Assembly: GCA_020796225.1 (NCBI GenBank)
Contig: CM036767.1
Location: 13,854,927 to 13,918,926, forward strand
Direction: 5' to 3'
DNA from: Arion vulgaris
Taxonomy: Eukaryota; Mollusca; Gastropoda; Stylommatophora; Arionidae
DNA: 64,000 bases
Under the pieces are notes generated by a model that ran no database searches, had not been told where the DNA came from, and saw only the letters and a list, made by a program, of their open reading frames with translations. Both the position numbers and the translations under genes were made by a program. Positions 30,931 through 41,600 of the stretch are shown here, in pieces. Every line of letters starts with the position of its first letter. The first letter of the stretch is position 1.

Positions 30931-31189
30931 GTGCCTGAGTGGTTACCGTGGCCCAAATTTGGGGTGTAAAGAATAGAACCACTGTTACCTGCCACGCATG
31001 TCGTACTTGGCGACTAAGGAGGTGTGGCTGAAATCGGATGCACATGTCCTAAACGTGTAAAAGTCTATGCGTTTAGGGGCCTACCAAACCAATGTGCAAC
31101 GTATACACGTTCTTGGCAAAGATCAAACATATCACAAAGAGTGATTAAAATTGGTCGTGAAGAACGAACGCAAAGAAGAGGAAGAGAAG
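30931..31189 (+). repeat. SINE-A
   Basis: A full copy flanked by ATATGTAACGTT. Confidence 0.85.
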
Positions 31190-31499
31190 ATATGTAACGT
31201 TTAACTGTAGGAGAGGGATATATATTTACTGCAAATTTGATGAGGTGCTTTTTATATCTCCTTGAGCTTTAACTGAAGTGTTCACGAATTATTCTGGTTT
31301 TTTGTACATTTGAGAGGAAAGAAATTACACTGTATTGTATACTGTAATCTCGATGTACTGTATGCATGGTATAGTACCAACGATGCCTATTTAAACATCC
31401 AAGCATTAATGTGACAGTGAAACGACAACTGATAAACGGCATATTTATTCCAACTCTCTGCTATCAGTGCCAAACATGGCCCCTGACTAGGACAAAAAA

Positions 31500-31858
31500 A
31501 AAAAAGAAAGATTGTGACATGTACCTTGTCTACGAAAAGCTACAAGTTGAGATAGAGTGAGAAACGAGAATATCAGAAGCATCGTTGGTACTATACCATG
31601 CATACAGTACACCGAGAAGCAAAGAATCAAGTGGTTCGGCCATCTAATGAGAATGGAACCACATTTACTACCATCATGTGCCTACAGTAATCGACGCTCA
31701 GGGCGCAGAGCACGAGGCAGGCCAAGAACACGATGGATAGATAACATCTCAAGAGTCCCTGCGAAAGCTTTTACTGGCAACGTCAAGCGCAACACACCTG
31801 GCACAAGAAAACTAAATCTCCCCACGACGCTTCACGGCAATTGGGGTTAAGATAAGAA
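31500..31858 (+). mobile_element. LINE-5 3' end
   Basis: [36 protein letters not shown] and [16 protein letters not shown], ending in a GATAAGAAG tail. Confidence 0.7.
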
Positions 31859-31980
31859 GAGGAAGAAATTACCTGATAAGCAGCCCGCAAATAAAATAGC
31901 TCACTTTGGTGACCGGATTGTGGGACGCATATAACCAGAGAGTAATGGGAACTATCAGGGTGCATAAACGTTGCAATTTT

Positions 31981-32205
31981 CGTTATTGAGACTAATTACC
32001 GACTGTAATTGACGTTGAATCAATCCAGCGATTTACGGAGTTACACGTTCAAGTAGATATAGATGCTTGATGGGCAGAGAGAAGAGTGTGTTTAACCAGC
32101 GAGCCATAGGAACTATTAGTATGCAAACCCTTTGACATCTGTTCGAGTAAACTGAGCACCTATGTGTCTGCTCGGAGTGCTGTGACATCAGTTTAGTAAC
32201 CAATT
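31981..32205 (+). mobile_element. LINE-1 3' end
   Basis: A short copy of 35490-35700 (ATTAGTATGCAAACCCTTTG, GTGACATCAGTTTAGTAACC). Confidence 0.7.
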
Positions 32206-32245
32206 ACCGACCTGTCTGGAAGACATACATAAAGAGAAACAATAA

Positions 32246-35200
32246 AGGGGGCCCACAAGGGAAGCAAAGAATAGTACCACTGCAAGTCATGTCGTGAGAG
32301 GCGCTTAATGTAGGATCTAAGGAAGCTACCCTAGTTTTTAAAAAAAAGCATCGCTGAAATCGAATGTGCTGGTCTACTTGTAGGCACATAACTGGCACAA
32401 CGTACAATCGCTCTTAGGCTCAGATCACATACCTTCCCCACAACTGCCTTGACACGCCTGACTTCTTACCAGAGGGTGTGGAATTACAAGGGATTCAATT
32501 AACAATTCGTGATCAGGTATGGCGAATCTATAATGTGTACGCCCATGTGGACAAACTCCATATTGAAGATAACTGGGATTTCCTTGAGAAACTCTCAGAT
32601 GTACCACGCACAAAGTTTCTCATTGCAGGGGATTTCAATGCACGATCAAAGGAGTGGGGCAACGCTACCGAGAATAGACAGGGCATCGCTTTGAGTTCTG
32701 CTCTACTAAACTCTGACTTGACGATATTGAATGACGGCCGCCCAACTCGGTTAGCTTCTAGACCTGAGGACACTGATGGTGTCATTGATCTGGCACCGAT
32801 CTCCACAACTGATGCTACTTTTGCTCGATGGAATGTTCTTGGGGCTCAAGATAGTGATCATCTCCCTGCGTTGTTCTTCTTAATAAGGCCAATAATTTGC
32901 GACACAGAAGACCCAAATCTGTCTTTCAGTACACGCCATGCCACTCTGATCACGAAAACCCATTACGTATACTGCGACAGACTGCCAGAAAGAAGACTGC
33001 TAGGACTCCTTTCCTGCAACCACCTTGGTGGAATGAAAATGTTGAAAAAGCATGGCTGGAAAAAGAGGCTGCTACAAAGTCATGGCAGAGAGCACGAAAG
33101 AAGCGACCTAGAAATATGTGTGATGTGGCTGAAAAGTCTGCTATTCGCCACAAAGCCACTGGGGATTTCAAAGTATTGGCTAGTGAGGCAAAGAGTGGGT
33201 TATGGGAGACTTTCATAACGCAAGTCTGTGGCGACAAGTCTCTATATCAATTCTGGCAGTTTCATAGCAAAATGAACAAAAGGAATACCAGCCAGTCTTT
33301 TCCTACTTTACGTGACTCGTCAGGATCCGTCTTGACAACAGATGCAGAAAAGAGGCAGGGGTTCTTTCATCGTTTCGTGGAACAGACAGAAAAAGGTGAT
33401 AAAACTGACCGCCATAATATCATAAGTGCTCTTCGTGATATTACTAGCTCTGGAGAACCTTACATTGACTTAATAACAAAGGAGGATGTTGTTAATGCAC
33501 TCAAGGCAAGCCACAGCACCGCTCCAGGGCCTGATGGTGTCCAATATCATCACATCAAACAGCTGGACGAGACTGTTATTAATGCAGTTGTGGTGGATTT
33601 TAATAAAAGTGTACAGAATGCTGTGGTACCCGAAGATTGGCTTCATAGTTATTTACGACCGCTCCACAAACATGGGAAGGATCCTAAACTGCTCAGCAGC
33701 TACCGAATACTCACCTTGCAAAATGTATATGGCAAATTACTAGAGAAGATAGTGGCCAGAAAGGTAATGTGTCACTTGGAGAATGACCACATTCTCCTGA
33801 CACTTGGGTAGCTACCGGCCAATGAAAGGGACATGGTACAATGCTGGCACGTTTGCATATGATGTTTATGAAGGCTTCCAATCCAAGCAAGAAACTGTTG
33901 CTGTGGCCATCGACTTGGAGGATGCTTATAACAAGGTGAATTATTCAATAATGGTGCGCTCTTTGATTAAATGTAAAGTTAATCCTTGGCTGGTAAACTG
34001 AATAGCTGCTTCTTTAATGGAGAGAACCGTTGCACTCCGTTTAGGAACATGGACATCGGATCCTGCTCGTATATGCCGGGATTACCCCAGGGTTCTCCTC
34101 TATCACCCGTGTTGTTTAATATTTACACAGCAAATGTAGCTAAAATTCAGCCAACCGGATTGGGTCGGACATTGACATTTGCAGATGATATCTTAATATA
34201 TAGGACTGGGTCAGATAGACGAGAGATGGTTGACGACATTCAGAAAACATTGCATACCATCTCGGGTTGGTGTAGAGAGTCTCGCTCTCAGGTCAATCCT
34301 GAAAAAGCGTGTATGTTGTGGTGCTCGTTGAATAATCACATCGTCAAGGCTGACCTACCCTGTGTAATCTTTGATGAACATACCATCGAGCGCAGAGACA
34401 GGCTTCGCTATCTTGGAATAACCTTTGATCGTAGTCTATCTTTCAAACACCATATTGAACAGACGATACAACGGTGCAAGCGTGGTCTTGCGGCTCTCAA
34501 AGTTATGGTGGCGCACACCTTGAGCAGAGACTACTTGCCCTTTTGTTCGATCGACTGGTAATGTCAGTGGTAGATTACGGACTCGGAATTCTTACGATAT
34601 CAAGATCACAATGTGAACGACTTGAACGGGTTCAGAATGAAGGTATGCGTATAGTTCTGGGCTGCACTAGAGATACCCCCATTGTGAAGATGAGATATAT
34701 GCTTGGCCTTCTGTCACTACGCTCCCGTCATGCAATCGCCCAAACCAAGGCATATATGCGGGTTACTTCGGATAAGAGACATCCACTTCACAGGAACACT
34801 AATGATGTTAAGGGCACGAGAATCAAGCGTGGCATGTCGTGGATGGCCCAGGCTGAGAGAACGATTGGCCAGGTGACTACGGTTGCGACTCTACCAAAAG
34901 GGGAAGAATGGATCCCAACAGATGGAAGCATGATGAACTATCTCAACGTTATCATTACTCTTGGAAGAGAATGTAGAGATTGGGGCAACATGAAGGCTGA
35001 TCTCGCAGTTAAGCAGCTGATAGAAGATAATGCAAGGGATGATGATGTTGTTGTATATACCGATGGGTCGGTTCAACGTGGTGAGAAATCCGGCTGGGGT
35101 TTCTTGGCTAATGCGCATGGTAGGGATGTTGCAGAGCGAAGTGGGGCATACAGGACAACTACTTCTAGTATGAGGATGGAGGTTGAGGCCGTTACTGCTG

Positions 35201-35763
35201 CCCTCCATTGGATTTCTGGGACTTCATTTACTGGGGCAGTTGTTGTATCTGACTCTCAGTCGATGCTTCACAAGATCCAGAAGGGCAGGTTTCGGTATGA
35301 GTGGATGTCGTCTATAGAAGTTTCTAACCTCCAGCGGCTTACGTGGATATACTGTCCTGGGCATGCGGGTGTTTGCGGTAATGAGAGAGCGGACAGGCTT
35401 GCATCAACAGCATCGATTGTTGGGGAGTTGAAGATGGATAAGGGGGATATTCTTCGGTCTCTTCGAGACTCTCTGTTGGATGAGGACACTAAAATCGATG
35501 TTGAATCGATCAAGCGATTTAAGCAGTTTGGAATTACCCTTTGTTCAAGTCGAACTGGATGCCTGAGAGGCAGAGTGAGAGGTGTGTTTAATCAGCGAGC
35601 CACAGGAACCATCAGTATGCATACTCTTCGATATCTGTTGGGGAGACTGAGCACCTATGGGTTTGCCCGGAGTGCAATGACGTCAGTTTAGTAACCAATA
35701 ACCAATAACAAACACACAGAGTGGTTTAACAAGTGGTCGATATGGAACGCTTGAAGAAGAAGA
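32246..35763 (+). repeat. SINE-B interrupted by LINE-1
   Basis: SINE-B 32246-32430 stops at CAGATCACATAC and resumes at 35708 with ACACACAGAGTGG. The 3.28 kb between is a LINE-1. Confidence 0.8.
32431..35707 (+). mobile_element. LINE-1, I-clade-like, long 5'-truncated copy
   Basis: Reading order: the C-terminal part of an APE-type endonuclease (32478-32880: LIAGDFNARSKEWGN, DSDHLP), a linker, reverse transcriptase (33480-34560: STAPGPDGV, AIDLEDAYNK, GLPQGSPLSPVLFN, LTFADDILIY) and RNase H (35040-35430: VYTDGS, MEVEA, VSDSQS, NERADR), then a tail domain to the stop at 35691. The EN-RT-RNase H order indicates the I superclade. The frame changes at least four times (near 32890, 33800, 34000 and 34480), so no full protein can be made. 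Other copies of its 3' end lie at 925, 31981 and 52245. Confidence 0.85.
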
Positions 35764-36011
35764 ATAGTACATTTGAGGCAGAGCTCAAAGACATGAATAG
35801 GACTAGTTTTAAAGTGGATAAGAAGGCATACAATCGAATCACATTTGTTGTCTTTTCTTTGTGTGCCAATGGGCGTTACGAAGACTAATGATGAATCACT
35901 GACAATGTGTACCTGGATTGCAGTAGCATCGTTTGTGTCGTCTAACTAAATTTCGGTGGAATAATTCACATAATCAAGTAACAACAAAAAATGTGACAGT
36001 AAACAAAGGTG

Positions 36012-36229
36012 TCACTTTTGGAGGATTAAAGTATGTGGCATTACAAGATTCAATGTATTTGTTATTTCAGGTGAATGCACGATGTCTCTCTTGTCAACAT
36101 CTGGAGAAGCAGTAGCAACGTCTCGGGCAGTTGGTAGATCTGACATGATGTCATGTGGACGTCGGTAGAAGCACCGTCCTATTAGTGACAATAGGAACAT
36201 TTGAAACACCAGCATCATCTGAAGGTAGG
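36012..36229 (-). CDS. SLC51A: SLC51A-like terminal exon with stop
   Basis: The acceptor is tgtatcgacag. Two bases complete an Ala codon, then 71 codons end in TGA (36014-36012). It holds the last helix, then [10 protein letters not shown] and a polar cytoplasmic tail. The nearer acceptor (ccttcag) was refused because it breaks the frame and shortens the helix. No AATAAA was seen just downstream. Confidence 0.85.
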
Positions 36230-38650
36230 CTGTCGATACAAATATATAGGAAAATATCAGTGATCAATGGCTGGAATTCATAGCTAATTCAATGTGATAC
36301 AAATATATGGGAAAATATCAGTGATCAATGGCTGGAATTCATAGCTAATTGAATGTGATACAAATATATGAGAAAATATCAGTGATCAATGGCTGGAATT
36401 CATAGCTAATTCAATGTGATACAAATATATGAGAAAATATCAGTGATCAATGGCTGGAATTCATAGCTAATTCAATGTGATACAAATATAAAAGAGCAAA
36501 GATCGTCTTTTGTCTAAAACTGTTTCATCTACTCACGGCGTCAGGATGAGAAGAGATTTATAGAAAGGACTTTTGTGTGCACTTCATAAATAGTGTTTTT
36601 CGTTGTCTCTGTTATCTCTGAGGTCGGCCTTTTGCATTCTATTCACTGTATCGGAGTAATATTACTCTTTGAGGCACATTGTCTGTTGGTAATCTGTTTA
36701 TGTGCTCGAACCATTGAATTTGTTGTTTCTTGAAGAAGCTCAGTACTGATGTTGTACCACGTTTCCCTGATGTCTTCATTTCGAAACCGATCTCTTCTTG
36801 TTACCCCCAGCATTCTGTGTAGACACTTGATGATTGTCGTGACTAGTTTTCTTTTATCATTTGATGTCAAGGTTTGGCACTGCTAGCATAATGTTGGGAG
36901 AAAGATTGTGTTGAACATTGCTCTTTTGTATTCATGGTGACATGTTTTCTTTTCAAAATTGGTGCTAGTTGCTTGGCTTTATTGCTTCCATTTGATTTCG
37001 TTAGTTATTCTGTCCAATATAACGTAAAACAAAAGTAAGGAGATATGAGGCAACGACAAACACTGTTTATGTCGCGCACACAAAAGCCCTTTCTTTAACT
37101 CTCTTCTTATCCTGACGCGGTGAGGCAAACAAGATTAGAGAATAAAACATATGGGGCCAGACGCTCTGTCCCCCATCAGGGACTACACGCAAGTTGCATG
37201 GACTTGTAGCTACGAGTCGTTGACTGTTTCCGTCATGGTCAGCGTAATAACAAAGCTGACCAAGACTCTTCTTCGCCTTCTCGTGGCAGTCCCAGAAACA
37301 GACAACCACCAAGAAGTCTGACTAAGTTTGTGAATATCGAAGAGAGAGAAGCTAACCCGGTACCCAAAAAAGGATATGCTGAAGTCAGATCGAAATGTGC
37401 AGATACCACAGCCCACGCTGAAAGCTACGACACAATTCATTTCGTTCTCCTGACTGCATTCTGCTATAATCAACGGGACTATGAGAACGAATAAGTAAGA
37501 AGAAGAACTGATATATATATATATATGCGTATATATGTACCTACTACTTCTTCGAGCGCTCCATATCGACCACTTGTTAACCACTCTGTGTTGATCTGAG
37601 CCTAAGAGCGATTGTACGTTGTGCCAGTTATGAGCCTACAAGTAGCACATCCGATTTCTGCTATGCTTTTTATTTACTAGGGCAGCATCCCTAGGTCCTA
37701 CATCAGACTTCTCTTACGACATGCCTTGTAGGTCTGAGCATTCGAGAGACGAATTTGGCCTTCTGCTTCGCCCCCGTCGGGCCGGGGCCCGCAAGGGAAG
37801 CAAAGAATAGTACCACTTCGACCTACAATGCATGTCGTAAGAGGCGACTGATGTAGACCCTAGGAATGCTACCCTAGTAAATAAAAAGCAGCGCAGAAAT
37901 CGGATGTGTTAGACTACTTGTAGGCGCATAACTGGCACAACGTACAATCTCTCTTAGACTCAGATCACATACAAATCACACAGTGTGGTTAACAAGTGGT
38001 CAATATGGAGCGTTTGAAGAAGAAGGATAGAAGTTGGACGTTAGAACATTATCAGTTGGATGGAAATGAACAACCGTTCAACTCAAATAGAAAGTCTATG
38101 TTTATTTTAAATTATATCTGATTAATTACCTTGACCCCTGACATGTGATGAGAGCGTTCTTTCACACGCTGGTAAGTCAAACTTCTCCAGTATAAAAAAT
38201 AAAACATCTTGTAGCTGGCAGAACACGATGACAAGCTGCAGGATCACACACTTTGGTACAATATCCGCTGATCTGAGATGCTCTTTGCACATCTTAAAGA
38301 ACACCATAAACCCGTAAAGGGCTATGATTGATGAGACTGTAGTGATTATCAACAGGTAGAGAAACGAATTGTTTGGAAAAAACTAGAGGATAAGAGAAAG
38401 AGAAATAATGACAAAATGTTAGTTATATTTTATAAATGTTATTCACCTTGCTACATCTTTATTTATCTGCCTAACTCATTTTGTAATTTGTGTAATAAAG
38501 TTCGATTTTATGATGTCAAGAAAAATTAAACAAAAGTCAAGTTTTATACCTTATTTTTTTACATTTTGCCACACTAAAGTAAAATTTAAAGTATCATGCC
38601 TGAAGTATGTTTAACATTTCGAACAGACACGCACACATAATCATATTTAT

Positions 38651-38681
<31 letters not shown>

Positions 38682-41600
38682 GTGTGTGTGTGTGTATACT
38701 AGCTAATTAACCCGGGATTCATCCTGATTTTTTATAGGGCCCGGACGTGCCACAACACGTGGACCCAGTAGGCCTACTAGAGAACGTGACAACGTTTACA
38801 AACTATCAAGCACCGTCAATCCTTCGATCGAGAGCGTTTCTCGTTTTGTAAGGAGTAGTGTTTTTCCATTTGGTTTGAATGTAGGCTCTCAACCTTCGGC
38901 TTCGATCAAGTGGGCACTAGCTCTGTAACACAGACTGATATCTTAGTGAACCAAGTGGGGGCCACGTGTCAAATATCAAGCGATACAGATACTAAACTTT
39001 GATCTTAGCCAAAGCGCAAAAGGAAATGAAAAATAAATAAATAAATAAAAAAAATTTTAATTTTAAAAAAAATTATAATAATTAAAAAATAACAGTTAAA
39101 AACATTTATAAATTTTTTTTTCAGTTGTACAAGAATTTTTTTTTAAAAATGTACATTTTAAAAATAAATTTAAAAAAAACAATTGAAAAAAAATGATTTT
39201 TAAAAAAAATGTATTTAAATAAATATTTTTAAAAAAAAATTACATTAAAAATATTACATTTTTTTAAATACAAAAATATTATTCGTCCTGCATTAATGTC
39301 CTGCTCTAAATGGACCATCATTTTGGTAGTTAATTTTAAAGTTTTAACATATCTCCAAAACTGGGATGATTTAAGACATGCCTTGAGTTCATCAGCCATT
39401 GTTGCTCTAGGAATAACAGGTAGCGTTTGCCTGAAATCACCAGCAAGAACCACTAATGTTCTACCCATAATTTGTTGATTATTTCTAATATCCCAAAGAG
39501 ACCTTTGAGTCCTTCTAGTCAGAGATTGCGAATCATAGTGCATTCATCCCAAATGATCAATTTGCATTGTTGCGTCGTAATCCATGCTCATATTGTAGTG
39601 ATCACTTGACAATTTAGTGATTATATCCCTTTGACCGTGGTAACTTTTCTTCTCCGCGTGTTACTTTCCATAATCTTACGTGTCCTTCTGTGTACTTTCC
39701 ATAATCTTACCTGTCCTTCTATGTACTTTCCATCATCTTACCTGTCCTACTTTGTACTTTCCATCATCTTACCTGTCCTTCTTTGTACTTCCATAATCAT
39801 ACCTGTCCGTCTTTGTACTTCCATAATCTTACCTGTCCTTCTATGTACTTTCCATCATCTTACCTGTCCTTCTTTGTACTTTCCATCATCTTACCTGTCC
39901 TTCTTTGTACTTTCCATCATCTTACCTGTCCTTCTTTGTACTTTCCATCATCTTACTTGTCAGCTTCTGTGTACTTTCCATCATCTTACCTGTCAGCTTC
40001 TGTGTACTTTCCATCATCTTACCTGTCAGCTTTTGTACTTTTTAATAATTGTACCTGTCCTTCTGGATAAATTCCATAATCTTACCTGTCCTTCTGTGTA
40101 AAAAAAAAAAAAGTAAAGGAACCCTTTCATACCTCATGGTATATAGGTCAATACAGTGTTAGGCATGCATTTTTCATTGACCGTTGGCACACGTTGGGTG
40201 ATGTGGTCAGCATCACGCCGTCCGCCTTTACTTTCCCAGAGCATGTCTGGTACCCAGTTGAGGCTGGGTCGACCTGAGAGCCGACGTGGTCGGGAAAAAT
40301 TCCACGAATATTGCGGGAGCTGAACCCCGACCACCAGCCTTGCGAAGCGAGTTCACTAACAACTACGCTACAGTGTACTTTTTAATAATTGTAACTGTCC
40401 TTCTGGATAAATTCCATAATCTTACCTGTCCTTCTGTGTACTTTCCATAATCTTACCTGCCCTTCTGTGTACTTTCCATAATCTTACCTGTCCTTCTGTG
40501 TTATGTTATGTTATGTTATGCGATCGACGTCATGGCACATTGGGCATTCCCATTCGTGCTCTGTCCTCCGTTGCAGCAGCCATCCCAAAGTCCATTTGCT
40601 CACAGTACCCATGAGAAGTTGATTACTATCTTCTCTCTCTACCACGAAGACGACACTGTCTGGCATGTCCAAACTTAACACCTAATTCTCGAACTCGTTC
40701 CAGTGTCTGAGACCCGCCCATGTCACACAATTGAGAGCGTACCGCATTGATGATATCGGCTCTGTCCATGCTTCTGCCCACTTGAGTCGGGGCACTGTTT
40801 GCAAGAGAGTCAGCACGCTCGTTACCCCGCACTCCAGCATGTCCAGGCGTGTACAGCCAAGTCATTTTCTTGAGATGTGATCTCGAATGCTGTCCACCCA
40901 TTCCACCCGCATACTTCCAGATGCAATCAGTTGAAGCATGCTCATCGAGTCTGATATGATGATCGTATGGGTAACCTGTTGCTCAGCCACCCATGACAGA
41001 GCCCTGGAGGCAGCGGTGATCTCCATAGTCATGCTCGATGTCGTTGTCTCGAAAGCCCCGCAGTCCTCATGAAGTGTGCGACCGTTTCGTTGTGCTGAGT
41101 AAGCCCACGATGATCTGGTGCCACGCTTGACAGAGCCATCGGTGTAGATAATGATATCACCTGGGTGGGAGTGCTGATCCACGAGTGCAAGAATTTCTGC
41201 ATTAACGACGCCCGGGGCCCATTCTCTACAGCGGCGTTGTCCTTCTGTGTACTTTCCATAATCTTACCTGTCCTTCTGTGTACTTTCCATAATCTTACCT
41301 GTCCTTCTGTGTACTTTCCATACTCTTACCTGTCCTTCTGTGTACTTTCCATAATCTTACCTGTCCTTCTGTGTACTTTCCATAATCTTACCTGTCCTTC
41401 TGTGTACTTTCCATAATCTTACCTGTCCTTCTGTGTAATTTCCATAATCTTACCTGTCCTTCTTTGTACTTTTCATCATCTTACCTGTCCTTCTTTGTAC
41501 TTTTCATCATCTTACCTGTCAGCTTCTGTGTACTTTCCATCATCTTACCTGTCCTTCTTTGGTACTTTCCATAATCTTACCTGTCCTTCTTTGTACTTTC

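Noticed and set aside
34474..35691. LINE-1 RNase H frame of 405 codons as a host gene
   Set aside because: YTDGS, MEVEA and NERAD belong to the retrotransposon RNase H. Truncated copies with the same end lie at three other places in the window.
36219..36229. Nearer acceptor (ccttcag) for the last SLC51A exon
   Set aside because: It breaks the reading phase and removes residues needed for the 24-residue spacing between the conserved Gln and YRR.
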